Source: Sycon ciliatum (lineage: Eukaryota; Porifera; Calcarea; Leucosolenida; Sycettidae). Taken from it: a stretch of 64,000 nucleotides of DNA. The stretch spans positions 4,390,576-4,454,575 of the forward strand of contig NC_088651.1 of the NCBI RefSeq assembly GCF_964019385.1, given 5' to 3'. Position numbers and translations under genes: made by a program. Below, in pieces: positions 42,288 through 53,730 of this stretch; position 1 is the first letter of the stretch; each line of letters starts with the position of its first letter. Under the pieces are notes generated by a model. The model did no database searches and was not told where the DNA came from. It saw only the letters and a list, made by a program, of their open reading frames with translations.

Positions 42288-43657
42288 TGAGAGCTAGATG
42301 AAGGTTGCATTTTGCATGGTATTCCCGACATGGATCCAGGGGAATCTTCTGCATGACGCTTTCCAGGGCGAGGTGGCGTGGCTTTGGCTGGAGCAGACGT
42401 AGCTGACGTATCTTGAAGCTTGGGCTGGTGCTGGCCACTGTCCTGGTGGACATCACTAGATGCAGGGCTTTGGCTGTCATTAGACGCAGGGCATTGGCTG
42501 TCACTGGACGCAGGGCATTGGCTGTCATTAGACGCAGGGCATTGGCTGTCACTGGACGCAGGGCATTGGCTGTCACTAGATGCAGTATGCAGGTTCTGCT
42601 GTTCTGTCTGCAAATGCTGGTGCTCTTCAGGTGTAGATTCCTGATGCTGATTTTCCTGTGTCTTCTGGTGCTCCTCCTGCCGTTTCTTCTGCTGTTGCTG
42701 CTGGTCTGCTGTGTTTCTCTGTTCAAGACTTAGTGTAGATTCCTGGTGCTGATTTTCCTGTGTCTTCTGCTGTTGCTCCTGTTGTTGCTTGTCTGCTGCG
42801 TTTCTCTGGTCATCACGAAAGACCCATGGGCGTGCATAAACAGGCCTGGGCCAGAAGTTTGGCTGTGTGAGGGCTTCAACTGAGGCTCGGCTGATCGTCA
42901 CACGAGCACCGACCTTGCCATCAGCCTTGCTGATCAGTTTGCTACTAAATATCGTGAGCTGCTGATTGGCTGTCAGGGCACGTTGTTGGATAAAGGATTC
43001 CAGTTGCTCAATGCTAATAGCTGGGCGCAGGTTTCCAATCCAAATGACCCCACGCCTGACGCTAAGGCGAGGGGAGACAGAAGAGACTAGTTGCCATGAG
43101 TCATCATCCACAGGTAGTGGTGGAACGTGCTGCGAACCCACAGTGTTTGTCTGTGTGTCTGCGACCTTTGGACTGTGGTTTGTAGTACATACCGGGTTTG
43201 CTTTATCCTTGTACTCCGTTTCCGTGTCCACTGAGGGCACCGTCTTGCCTGCGTGCCAGGGTGTGGCAGCGCTACGGGTACGGGGTTCAGTGTGCGTTCC
43301 CACGTGTTCTGCCTGCTGCTTTGACTTTTTTTCACTATTTGCGCACGGCTTAGACTTTCCAGTTAGCGTACGGGTACTATTCGTACTACTAGCTGCACTC
43401 TCCTTGACCTCCTCGCCTTTTTGTTGCTGTTGGTCGACATGCATGGGGGCAATGGCGGACTGCCTCAAGGAGCTCAGTTCGCCTCGTAACTCCGAAACGT
43501 GTGCACATAGCTCATCCACACGCCGTTTCACGCGCTCCTCTCTATCTCTAGACTCACTAACATACGACGACAATTGCTGGATCAAGCTGATGACATTGGC
43601 TTCGATGCCTGGGAGACTGCACAGAAGTCTCAGGGGTTCACCTGCCAGCTCGTCCAT
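42284..43657 (-). CDS. LINE ORF1: RNA-binding-like protein
   Basis: The 457-residue frame starts at ATG 43657. Residues 20-66 have the heptad pattern of a coiled coil (VSESRDREERVKRRVDEL), the usual trimerisation part of ORF1 proteins. Residues 203-280 (VIWIGNLRPAISIEQLESF ... FWPRPVYARPWVF) look like an RRM-type fold, as in other CR1/L2 ORF1 proteins. Residues 285-355 are Gln-rich, and 360-402 are five imperfect copies of an SQCPAS(S/N)D octapeptide. The frame ends SSSSQ with the stop overlapping the ORF2 ATG (ATGA). By family, it would bind the element RNA and act as a chaperone. Confidence 0.85.
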   Translation of the reverse strand: MDELAGEPLRLLCSLPGIEANVISLIQQLSSYVSESRDREERVKRRVDELCAHVSELRGELSSLRQSAIAPMHVDQQQQKGEEVKESAASSTNSTRTLTGKSKPCANSEKKSKQQAEHVGTHTEPRTRSAATPWHAGKTVPSVDTETEYKDKANPVCTTNHSPKVADTQTNTVGSQHVPPLPVDDDSWQLVSSVSPRLSVRRGVIWIGNLRPAISIEQLESFIQQRALTANQQLTIFSSKLISKADGKVGARVTISRASVEALTQPNFWPRPVYARPWVFRDDQRNAADKQQQEQQQKTQENQHQESTLSLEQRNTADQQQQQKKRQEEHQKTQENQHQESTPEEHQHLQTEQQNLHTASSDSQCPASSDSQCPASNDSQCPASSDSQCPASNDSQSPASSDVHQDSGQHQPKLQDTSATSAPAKATPPRPGKRHAEDSPGSMSGIPCKMQPSSSSQ

Positions 43658-44045
43658 GGCGGAGAGTAGGTCAGGGTGTGACAGCTACTCAAAATATCAC
43701 CTACTCTACACTAAGCTACGATTCTACACTACGTCTCCTAAGGGCTCCACTCCGGCCTGATGCCGGGTGGGCTGCGAAAAAAACGACGAAAACCTACGGA
43801 GCTGTACTCTCTCTGTCTCGTCCATCTCGTCTGACCGGGTCCATTGAACTCAACTCGGCCGTCACCCTGCTATCACGTCCCTCCTTTCGCCCTCGTCCGC
43901 TGAGTGCGTAGCTTCTGTTGTAGTTGGCTGTTGATCGTCTTGGTCTTTCAATTATGGGCTTGGATGGTGGATTAGTTGTGGTTGCTGTAGATTGCGTTGT
44001 TGGTGTTGGTGTGGGAGTAACTGATATGCAAGGTGGGTCTTTCAT

Positions 44046-47000
44046 TACCGTAGTGTCGCCCTTAATGTAGTTTTTCTTAGACGGTGTTCAGACAATGGCG
44101 TATGTCCTAGCGGTGTAGAAAAGCGTGTTCAGCGAGCCAAGGCATACCACACGTTGAACATTGAGCGAGTTTTTATGAAGGATGAGATTGCCAGGTCCGG
44201 TGACACGGTGTGCAAGTCTCGTTCCCAGTTTAGGTCCTTGTATGATCGTGCACGTACATTTTTGTCATCTCATGAATTCCTTCGTTTCTCAGTGCTCCTT
44301 TCTGAGAACGACCAGAAACAACGAATCAAACTTATCACCAAACATGACAAGACATATAACTGGCTCCGAAGGAAACGTTACGGCCAAGTTAACATCGATC
44401 CTGAAACAACAATAATAAACTTTACACCATTGGAATTGACTACCGTGCAGAAGGAGCTCCTTTGCCGTGGCACTGATTTTGGCGTTCCCCCATCATCAAA
44501 TAAAAAGGAAGTTATCATGACCGAGTTTGAATTGTTTTATCGATAGTTATTACGTTTTACACCGATATCAGAAGCCCAACAATCAATATGCGCAGCAAAG
44601 ATCAGAGCTGAGGCTGAGGAGCATGCGGACAAACTTCCAGATAAGCGATCATTTTCCTTAGGCCAGGAACACATGAAAGCCCTCCGTGACTTCCGCAAAA
44701 ACACGGAAATCATCGTCACGCGCCCGGACAAAGGGCGGGCTACCGTTCTGATGCTCAGAACCGATTACATCGACAAGATGGCTGTCATCTTAAATGACAC
44801 ATCAAAGTTCCAGACCCTCGGCCCAGTTGAAAGTTTTGATCGAACAGAGAAAGTAGAAAAAGAACTAATAGCTTACCTAAAGAAACTGAAAGACGACGGT
44901 GAAATATCCTCAAATGATTTCGATCGCATTAAACCGACAGGCACCCTCGGGCCTAGGCTATATGGCTTACCAAAATAAACAAGCCCACATGTCCAGTACG
45001 TCCCATCGTTTCCATGACGGCTTCACCCCAATATTCTATTTCCAAGTGGCTGTGTATTTACTTACAACCAGTGCAGGACTACTACTGCAAGCGCACTGAA
45101 AAAGACAGTTTTGATTTCGTTGAGAAGCTCCGCAACAAGCCTGTACCATCCAACGCACACATGTGTTCGTTTGACGTCGTCAGTTTATTTACTAATGTGC
45201 CGATTGAAGAAACTGTCGACATCTGCATGGATGTTTTGTACCGTAATGATGACGTTGACACTCCTTGGATATCTGAAAGTGCGTTTAGACGGTTGTTGTT
45301 GCTGGTCACAACTGGTGTTGAGTTTTCGTTCGACAATGTCATGTACAAACAAGTCGATGGTGTTGCGATGGGTTCGCCCCTTGGTCCGGTATTGGCAAAG
45401 GTGTTTGTCCGTTACTGTGAGTCGAAAGTTGATGATTCATTGTGGCCTGACCTTTATGTACGTTTCGTGGACGACTCATTCACATATTTTGATAATGAGG
45501 AGCGTAGTAACGAGTTTCTTGACGTGTTGAATAGTATTCACCCTGCCCTTCGTTTTACATGTGAGCATGAACAGTCCAACGAATTGTCATTTCTAGATGT
45601 GCTTGTGGAAAAAACGAGTAGTGACGTGCTGACCACCGTTTATCGAAAGCCGACGTTTACTGGTCAGTACATTGTATATGACTCTTATTGTTCGTCTCAA
45701 TATAAAGTAAACTTAGTGCGTCACCTTGTAGATCGTGCGAAGCGTATTTGTTCGTCCTGCAAGCTGCAGGAGGAGCTTGATTTTCTCCGGTCAGTTTTTG
45801 TCAAGAACGGGTACCTTGAGTTTTTGTTGCAGAAGTTGTTCAAAGTCGAACATACTACGAAGGCTCCTATGATTGGTCCGGCTCGTTGTCCCGTTTATTT
45901 ATGTTTGCCGTGGAAAGGGCAGGAGTCGACTAAAGTTTGTAGTGCAGTCAAGTCTGTTGTTCGTCGAACATACTACGCAGTACACTTTGTGCCAGTCTTT
46001 ACGACGATGCGTGCGTTTACGGTGCGGAAGGATGTCCTACCAGCCCATCACCTAAGTCATCTTATTTACAATTTTGAAGGCCGACAATGCGCTAGTCGGT
46101 ATGTTGGTAGGACTGTTCAGCACCTGAACGCACGCATCAAACAACACACACCACGTCACATACTTCCACCTTGCGCACAACAACAAAGACCGAAGCGAGG
46201 GCGACCTAGAAAACAACCATTAACCACACAGCCGTTGTCTACACAACCCGCGGATCCTGGCTCACAGACTGTGCTTTCTCCGCCGTCGTTGGTGGCGGTG
46301 GTGGAGGAGAATAGGCGTGGTGGCTCATCGGGTCGGCTTGTGTCGCCGCCTTTGCTCCGGCCGTCGGTGGTTCCCTCGTCCGTGCCCCAGGCGGCTTTGG
46401 CTGAGGCGGTGCCGCTTGCGGTCCCGGTCCCACTGCCTCCTCCTGATCCTCCGCCATCGGTTCTTGCGGCGGTGGAGCTTGCCAGTGGCAAACCGCGAGC
46501 AACACTGACAGCTGCATTAACACTACAAATGCCGACTCAAAAAGACCCGACTTGCATATCAGTAACTCCCACACCAACACCAACAACGCAATCTACAGCA
46601 ACCACAACTAATCCACCATCCAAGCCCATAATTGAAAGACCAAGACGATCAACAGCCAACTACAACAGAAGCTACGCACTCAGCGGACGAGGGCGAAAGG
46701 AGGGACGTGATAGCAGGGTGACGGCCGAGTTGAGTTCAATGGACCCGGTCAGACGGGATGGACGAGACAGAGAGAGTACAGAGGAAGCGGAGGATGGAAC
46801 GGACGGCGGAGGGAGCAGTGAGTCGGAGAGCAGTGATGGGAGTGATGGTGAGAGTGCCGGTGAGAGTTTTAGTGATGTGCGTAGGTTTCGTGGTAGCAAG
46901 TCTTCAGTGTACAATCATCTGCTGGCTAGTCCTGATTGTTGCGGTGCGTATTCCGAGTCTTCGTTCACTGTATTGTGCCGTGGTCGTCATGGTTATGGAC

Positions 47001-47098
47001 TACAGTTAAAAGTGTTGGAAGCTATCTATCAGCATTTGTACAAGCCTAATTTGTGTGTACAGAAAGATAGTATAATTGGGTTGAAATTGTTCAAGTAA
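44046..47098 (+). pseudogene. PLE reverse transcriptase and endonuclease, second copy
   Basis: It is nearly identical to 17212-20264, with the 694-codon frame at 45014-47098. One visible residue change is in the Pro-rich linker (SVPQAA against SVPPAA). The same fossil state is shared with the first copy. Confidence 0.85.
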
Positions 47099-47328
47099 CG
47101 TGTCGTGTTTAGTGCGGCCAAGCTTGGCCGTTAATGTTCTAGGTGTAATGTACTGCTGTTATGTGTTATCACGTTGTCTTTCCTTCCTTTCTCCTTTGTT
47201 CACTTCTCGCTTTGATTGTTAAAATTCACACTTGTAAATTTCACTGTTGTTGCTCTTAGTGTTATTTCTCTAACTTAGATTTTCTATAATAGTTCAATTT
47301 TTGTTTCAGTGTCCTTTAGTACAACGAC

Positions 47329-47366
47329 GATTCCTGATGAGTGTTGTACGAAAACTTGTTTGAATC
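47329..47366 (+). ncRNA. Hammerhead ribozyme at PLE 3' end, second copy
   Basis: Identical to 20495-20532. Confidence 0.78.
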
Positions 47367-47419
47367 CATATTTTTTCCATACACCATTTCTTCATACGAA
47401 CTATTTTCACAGCACTTCA

Positions 47420-48800
47420 CACTGCATATTCTGTGCAGACAGGGTTGAGGTCCTAATTATCAGTGGCTGGGTGAAACTTTGGAGTTCAATTGCCCTGGGT
47501 AAGCTCGAAACCCACTTGAAGTTTAAATAGAGATTCTCTTCTTGTTTTGTCTTTTTCGTGCCTTTCTCTCTCCCATTATGTTTTGGAGGAGATTGGTAGC
47601 ATGCAGTGCTGGAATATGCCATTCGCAAATTCGCACAACTAAATTCGGTTATTACTTTGGTGTCTGTGATTTTTCCACACAATTTTGAGCGCATATTCAT
47701 GATTCATGCTCGCACCTATTAAAAGTGCTCCCTTGAACAGTGAGTTGAGGTTGAGTAGGCTCAAGAAGATTGTGCGTGAAGAGCACCACTTATATAGTGC
47801 TCTCCAGGCACAAACGTCACCAGGGATACAAACGTACAGAAACGGACCACTGCATCTAGCGGACAAAATTTGCGGATTTGAATAAGCTTATCAGATCAAG
47901 TGAAGCATACGAACTTGCGGTGATAGCTGTTCGTAATCCAAAACTATTCCCTAAGCCTTTGTGCTGTTCCCGGCAAGACGTCGTATCTTGATTCTGAGTC
48001 AACTGTATCATATCCACATGCAACACTTCTAAATGACATATACAAATACGACACTTAATCCTGCACATTCTGTGGTCAGGGGGTTGAGGTCCTGATTATC
48101 ACCAGCTGTGTGAAACATTGGATCTCAGGTGCCCAGTGTAGGTTCGAAACCTGCGACGCGTATGAGTTATGATATAGAGATTTCTTCAATTTTTCCTCTT
48201 TTTCGTCAATTTCCTCCTTAATAATCTTGTTGAAGGCATTAAGTGGCTTGAAGATTCACACACCCTTCCCACCCATCACCACGTGATAACCACTGAGAAT
48301 AGTAAAACGTTCTGGATTAACTTTATTTCAATTTGTTAGATCGCCTGTTTGAAAAGACAGCACGCTAGTTTTATCTTATCTTTCGGTGGATCACTACACC
48401 TTTCATCCCTTAGTACTGGCAGACTAGAGGGCTCCGATTTACCGAGACTAAACTTAATCTCGTGAGATGTCAATTCACCGGCTGCATATCTGGGTTCTTT
48501 CCTTTCCCTCATATCACTCCCTCTCTTTCTCATATTCTTTCACAATTGCCCTAGGTGTTATACGCCCCCATTGTTTCCATCTTCCTGTCAAATGCAAAAT
48601 TTGTTTTGCAAACTGTGTATCCTGCCTCTTTTTATGTACGCTGCTGTTAGCTGGTGTGGGTTGTCCTTGGTTCTCGCTGAGCGTGTAGAAATCCACGATA
48701 GGAAACTTCTTCGTATCCTGTTTAGCCTATTCCCTCCTTACTCTTCTGCTTCCCGGTATGTCCTTGCAAATGCTTGCCCACTGTCAACCCACCGTCAAAA
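47420..48800 (+). repeat. REP800 copies and LINE fragment, second copy
   Basis: Duplicate of 20586-21966: diverged head, unassigned spacer, REP800 tail and head, and LINE C-terminal fragment (48565-48800). Confidence 0.8.
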
Positions 48801-49430
48801 ATTTATTTTTCTTTCCTTTCTACATTTATTTATGGCTCAACATCCGAGTTTTACAATTGCACACCTGATGAGCCGTCACGAACCATACGGCGAAACGTAC
48901 GTCGTGTGAAACAACTTGTTTTGTAGTCAACTAGTCCATCACAATGTCATGCATGAGGAGTACTGTAGGAGTTTGGCTTTCGGCTTGTACAATTCGTTTT
49001 CGCAAAGCTTCCCATTTATTTACTTATCTTTGATATTTATGACCCACCCAAGTTGGGTGGTGTGCTGCTTTGCTGCTTCGAATTGTAGTTAGACCGCTTT
49101 GTCAGATATCGTACTGGTCTCGTCATCCGGTCCAGTAACAATCGACATTCTTTGTTCCGTTGGGACTGTAGCTTTTGCTCGTTTTCGTTGCGCTTGCCTT
49201 CCCCTCTTTGGTCTTTTCCATAACCTTGAACCTTCCAAGTTGGAAGGCTGTCGGTTAGCGCTACGGAGATGTGTTGAAGCTAGGTGTCAGGACGTCGAAT
49301 GTCTCAGTACTCTGTCAGTTTTGTGCCTAGTTATTGCACTTTCTGACTGTATAAAGTATCATGTTACAGTGATGGAGAGTTACTCTTAACTCGTATCCAT
49401 AATGTCTCTTTCCTTTCTACAATAATGCAA
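48801..49430 (+). mobile_element. PLE type 2 end, second copy
   Basis: Duplicate of 21967-22596, including the canonical hammerhead. Confidence 0.65.
48860..48908 (+). ncRNA. Hammerhead ribozyme, canonical, second copy
   Basis: Identical to 22026-22074. Confidence 0.9.
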
Positions 49431-49785
49431 TTAAGAGTATAATAGATGCAGACATGGCCAGACGACAACGAGGTCATGGAATTGTTCAAGGATTTTTATG
49501 TTATTCAAAATCGATTTTCGTGTTCCGCTCATCAGTGAATAGTATCCGAACTGAGGGTACTGTGTACAAAAAAGAACATTTAATAACAGCATAATTAACG
49601 ATGATGAGGAAGTGACTGATGATGATGATGATGGTGGTGAGGAGGACGATGATGATGACGATGAGACGGAGGACGAGGATTAGGCGGAGGAGGTTAAAGG
49701 AAAGGAGCGGGATGAGACGGAAGAGAGCGACGTGACCAAAAAGTCAGCTGTATTTGTCACTTGTCATCACGTCCAGATTCCGACT
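49431..49785. mobile_element. PLE-A fragments, second copy
   Basis: Duplicate of 22597-22930. Near 49467-49485 it keeps about 12 bp more than the first copy, and the outgroup copy near 9730 shows that the longer form is ancestral. Confidence 0.65.
49502..49541 (-). ncRNA. Hammerhead ribozyme, PLE-A type, second copy
   Basis: Same as 22656-22695. Confidence 0.7.
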
Positions 49786-50670
49786 TATTAAATAGGATGA
49801 AGTATAAAAATACTTGTAAACAGAATATGTCAATGCAGAAAACCTTGTAAAAAAGTAATTTCCCGAGTTGTAAGCTTGAAAGAGCCCCATGCGGACCACT
49901 GCATCTAGCGGACAAAATTTGCGGATTTGAATAAGCTTATCAGACCAAGTGAAACATACGAACTTGCGGTGAATAGCTGTTCGTAATCCAAAACTATTCC
50001 CTAAGCCTTTGTCCTGTTCCCGGCAAGACGTCGTATCTTGATTCTGAGTGAACTGTATCTTATCCACATGCAACACGTCTAAATGACATATACAAATACC
50101 ACACTTAACCCTGCACATTCTGCGGTCAGGGGGTTGAGGTCCTGATTATCACCAGCTGTGTAAAACATTGGATCTCAGGTGCCCAGTGTAGGTTCGAAAC
50201 CTGCAACGCGTATGAGTTATGATATAGAGATTTCTTCAATGTTTCCTCTTTTTCGTCAATTTCTCTCTTATTAATTTTGTTGAAGGCATTAAGTGGCTTG
50301 AATATTCACACACCCTTCCCACCCATCACCACGTGATAACCACTGAGAATAGTAAAACGTTCTGGATTAACTTTATTTCAATTTGTTAGATCGCCTGTTT
50401 GAAAAGACAGCACGCTAGTTTTATCTTATCTTTCGGTGGATCACTACACCTTTCATCCCTTATTACTGGCAGACTAGAGGGCTCCGATTTACCGAGACTA
50501 AACTTAATCTCGTGAGATGTCAATTCACCGGCTGCATATCTGGGTTCTTTTCTTTCCTTCATATCACTATCTCTCTTTCTCATATTCTTTTACAATTGCC
50601 CTAGGTGTTATACGTCCCCATTGTTTCCATCTTCCTGTCAAATGCAAAATTTGTTTTGCAAACTGTATAT
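49786..50670 (+). repeat. REP800 tail plus head, joined to LINE start
   Basis: Paralogous to 9791-10678, with a head at about 50131 and a B-box at 50194-50204. It is interrupted at 50671 by an insertion. Confidence 0.8.
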
Positions 50671-51806
50671 CTGAAACTCGGGTATTGAGCCAATAATAAA
50701 AGTAGAAAGGAAAAGGACATATGAGCCGTCAGATGAGAAAACAGACCTTATCGAAAAACTGTACAGTGCAGAAAAGTGCACTTGAAAGTTGGCGAGTTTA
50801 CCCACTGGTGCGTCTGGACAACCAAGCTACAAACCGTCGTATTTCAGTCAAATATCGGTCTTTTGGGACAATCCAAGTATGTAAATCGAAGAGAAAACTC
50901 CAAGGAATCCAATGCAGCAAGCGCGATCGTGGCACGATGCTGCGTTCCCGAGATGCGAAGCCTGCAAGATACGTCACGGCACTTTGCATTTCTACACGCG
51001 AGTCAAACGCTCCAGACCAGGGATTTCCCCCTTTTCAAGCGATCTACGATCTCGGCAACAGGCTCAGACGTCTTGGAAGCGCTCACTGCATCTTCACGAA
51101 AAAAATTGGGCGTCCTGGGATAATGGAGATGGAAATGGCGAGCGATTTTCGTGTGACGGCGCAAGTCTAGCGCTGAAGCGATGTCTGTAGCTTGTTGCGC
51201 TGGAGCTGTGCTTTATTTGCTATCGGATTTGGGCCCAACGGGTTGCTTGTAGCCAGAGCTTTCCAGAAAGCCCAAGTTTGTGGAAATCGGTCAAAGGAAA
51301 CAGAAAATATTATCCAAAGTAGGTGAAACAATTGTTGGTATTGCACCCAAAATTGAGGTGCAATTTGTAATGGTCTCCTACTGTCGAGGCTATAACTTTA
51401 CTTTCCCTGGTCCAAATCAACTCTAGTTTTCTGCATACGATTCCTGGTGCTCCTGGCAATCAGATAGCACCACAAACAAAAATATGACTTTTTTGTGATA
51501 AGGTCTGTTTTCTCATCTGACGGCTCATATGGAAACGAGTTAAGAGTAACTCTCCACCACTGTAACTAGATACTATATACAGTCAGAAAGTGCAACAACT
51601 AGGCACAAAACTGACAGAGTACTGAGACATTCGACGTCCTGACACCTAGCTTCAACACATCTCCGTAGCGCTAACCGACAGCCTTCCAACTTGGAAGGTT
51701 CAAGGTTATGGAAAGACCAAAGAGTTGCACTTTCTGACTGTATATAGTATCTAGTTACAGTGGTGGAGAGTTACTCTTAACTCGTTTCCATATGTCCTTT
51801 TCCTTT
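50671..51806. mobile_element. Mini-PLE insertion with inverted arms, containing a MITE
   Basis: AAACTGTATAT flanks it at 50660-50670 and 51807-51817. The paralog at 10668-10680 has it once, the empty site. Without the nested MITE the insert is about 330 bp. It consists of two PLE type 2 pieces in opposite orientation (51532-51720 and 51724-51806), meeting near 51722. Inverted pieces with an 11-bp TSD copy the plan of the nearly complete PLE on a tiny scale. Confidence 0.75.
50722..51527. mobile_element. TA-inserting MITE with 31-bp perfect TIRs
   Basis: TIRs begin TGAGCCGTCAGATGAGAAAA and match for 31 bp. TA flanks both sides (50720-50721, 51528-51529). The mirrored PLE arm at 51783-51800 (CGTTTCCATATGTCC) gives the empty site. 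The 806-bp interior has open frames up to 149 codons but no transposase motif. TA targeting suggests Tc1/mariner mobilisation. Confidence 0.85.
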
Positions 51807-51817
51807 AAACTGTATAT

Positions 51818-52350
51818 CCTGCCTCTTTTTATGTACGCTGCTGTTAGCTGGTGTGGGGTGTCCTCGGTTCTCGCTGACCGTGTCGAAATCCACCATAGGA
51901 AACTTCTTCGTGTCCTGTTTAGTCTATCCCCTATTTTCTCTTCTGCTTCCAGGTATGTCCTTGCAAATGCTTGCCCACTGTCAACCCACCGTCCAACATT
52001 AATTTGCAATTTTGCTCACAAATTTAAACTAGCTCTACATCCTCCTCATCTTAGCGTGTACAACTGGTTCCGAACCACAGATGGCTCCCAGAGAAGATGC
52101 TCTGCTGCCCTCCCCTTGGCTAAAACGTCCTCCCTTGTACACTCTCCACGCTTTGTTGCCTACTGTGCTTGGCTTGCGCTGCCCGCTACTACGCGCAATG
52201 CCAGCACCCTGGATGCATTTAGATCTGCTCACTAGATTCACCATCACCTGTCCCTCGCACACTTCTCCGTCTAGACCATTACTTTTCTTCTTTAATTCTT
52301 TCATTCACCATCGTTGGTTAACACCCACATCTCCCGTAATAATAATAATT
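51818..52350 (+). pseudogene. LINE C-terminal RT end with tail
   Basis: Frame 51792-52235 (its first codons lie in the insertion) encodes YILPLFMYAAVSWCGVSSVL, RVEIHHRKLLRVLFSLSPIF, LSVYNWFRTTDGSQRRCSAA and VAYCAWLALPATTRNA, the C-terminal domain of a CR1/Jockey-like polymerase. A short 3' UTR ends in (AATAAT)n at 52337-52350. The copy at 10680-11210 has frame damage at the same region. It lacks RT core motifs: 5'-truncated. Confidence 0.75.
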
Positions 52351-52448
52351 GTGAAAAGAAGAAGGACAAAATGTAACGAGTGATGACTAACTGCCCACCA
52401 ACGTAACCAGACCTTATACAGTCAGCGAGTGCGACAAAAATCTTTTCA

Positions 52449-53730
52449 CGAGAGAGCTTGGAAGCTCAGGGCCCTACGCTATGCTTTTTTGCCTAGCTCA
52501 TCGTACATGTTATAAGAACTCATGGAAATGTTTTTTTTCCGTTGATTGGCCACATCATTGTATTGCAAAAACGTTTCAATCAGTTTGAATATTATGAGTT
52601 AGGCAAAAGTATTTGCAGAATTTATTGCAGATTGTCATTTCTTTAATATCATCTACTTTTGGTTTACTCCTTCTTCTCTTTTTATCTCCTTATATTGTAA
52701 ATCAACAAATTTTGGCCGATGAGAAACTTTGGCCGATGAGAAACGAAACTTTTCGCCGTCATTAAACTTTGGCCGATTGGAGTTTTCATAAAGAAATCGA
52801 TCGGTACTTTTGCTCTCACATGCATCCATTGCTCAATCATGCATCATTATTTTGCCTCTGTGACAAACTTTGGCCTGCGATTTACTTTGGCCGGTTGGTA
52901 CCAAGCGGCGAAATCAGCGAAATAAAATCGCCAGCGAAAATTAGTTGATTTTAATACAGTAATCGGATTTTCTGGCCTTTTTGTAGTAATACATGTACAT
53001 TGACCTGTTGAGCCAATGACGACGCCGAATGCATGGTTGCCTGTGGAGCACATTACATAACTTTACAGTCTCCTAAAATACGTATCCTGTCCGACGGCAA
53101 AAGAGGCTGCAGATTTAGTTTTTCTGCGCGTCGACGGGATGTCTGTCCTGACGTTTCCTGGGACCGGCGCTGACTCTGCCGATCACGGGCATTCTGGACT
53201 CGACGGGTTGTCTGTCCTGACGATTCCGGGGACCGGCTTAGACTCTGCCGATCACGGGCGTTCTGGACTCGACGGGATCTCTCTTCCGACGTTTCCTGTG
53301 ACCGGCGCTGAATCGCTCGTTCACGCTTATTTTGGAGACGACGGGATCTCTCTTCAAAAGTATGTTTATGCTCACGCATCCTATCACCTATTCGGCGTCT
53401 ATTCTAATTTAATTTCCTCCTCGTCTCCCTATTTCTTTCCAAATCTCCCTCTACATCAGGAAGTCGTACACATAATACGACGAATATTGGTACGGTACGG
53501 GACAGATACAGGAGCCGGTACATATTGTGGACAGCTGTTATGTACAATCCTGTAGAGCCTTTGTAGTCACAGATACGGGACAGATACGGGACAGATACGG
53601 GACAGATACGGGATAGCTCCAGGCGTGACACAAACAAACAAACACACAAACAAACACCAAATTAAAGCTGTGTGGACCCTGGCTAGCGCCAGACGTTACT
53701 GAAGTAACGTCTTCTGCATAGCTACGGGAA
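52449..53730 (-). mobile_element. Helentron-like non-autonomous element, both ends intact
   Basis: The paralogous stretch 11308-11318 (TTTTCACAATAATTT) is the empty site: the 1282-bp element sits exactly between TTTTCA and CAATAATTT with no target duplication. In element orientation the 5' end is TTCCCGTAGCTATGCAG with a hairpin at 53694-53711, and the 3' end is GCATAGCGTAGGGCCC, then hairpin GAGCTTCCAAGCTC, then CTCTCG. Insertion without TSD, subterminal hairpins and an internal 3' inverted repeat match Helentrons. It encodes no helicase or Rep. Confidence 0.75.
53053..53379 (-). CDS. Arg-rich 23-residue repeat ORF inside Helentron-like element
   Basis: The 108-codon frame holds four repeats of about 23 residues of the form EERSRRLQNxRxRxxQRRSQ(E)T. 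Similar R/E/T-rich repeats are known near the N-termini of many Helitron Rep-helicase proteins, so this is probably a remnant of the autonomous partner's protein and not a gene of its own. The same repeats lie at 36088-36240, 36610-36930 and 32120-32230. Confidence 0.45.
   Translation of the reverse strand: MREHKHTFEERSRRLQNKRERAIQRRSQETSEERSRRVQNARDRQSLSRSPESSGQTTRRVQNARDRQSQRRSQETSGQTSRRRAEKLNLQPLLPSDRIRILGDCKVM

Larger units (their letters stand above)
38925..43801 (-). mobile_element. Structurally complete CR1/L2-type LINE
   Basis: It is inserted in the PLE inverted arm; the first copy of the arm (16960-16980) is the empty site. CTGT flanks both sides (38921-38924 and 43802-43805). Order on the minus strand: 144-bp 5' UTR, ORF1, ORF2, 3' UTR of about 490 bp with a (GA)n tract, and an (AAC)n tail at 38925-38940. 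Both ORFs are intact and only this copy of the duplication carries it, so it is young. Confidence 0.9.
38759..47408 (+). mobile_element. PLE, second copy (inverted arm truncated, LINE inserted)
   Basis: It corresponds to 16806-20574 of the first PLE. The inverted arm is truncated at the duplication edge and interrupted by the complete LINE. The coding region 44046-47098 carries the same two breaks as the first copy. Confidence 0.8.

Noticed and set aside
42413-43760. Plus-strand frames across the LINE ORF1 region
   Set aside because: They are antisense shadows of ORF1 caused by its repeats.
50721-51170. 149-codon frame in the TA MITE as a transposase
   Set aside because: It begins inside the TIR and lacks DDE/D-type motifs or a DNA-binding domain.
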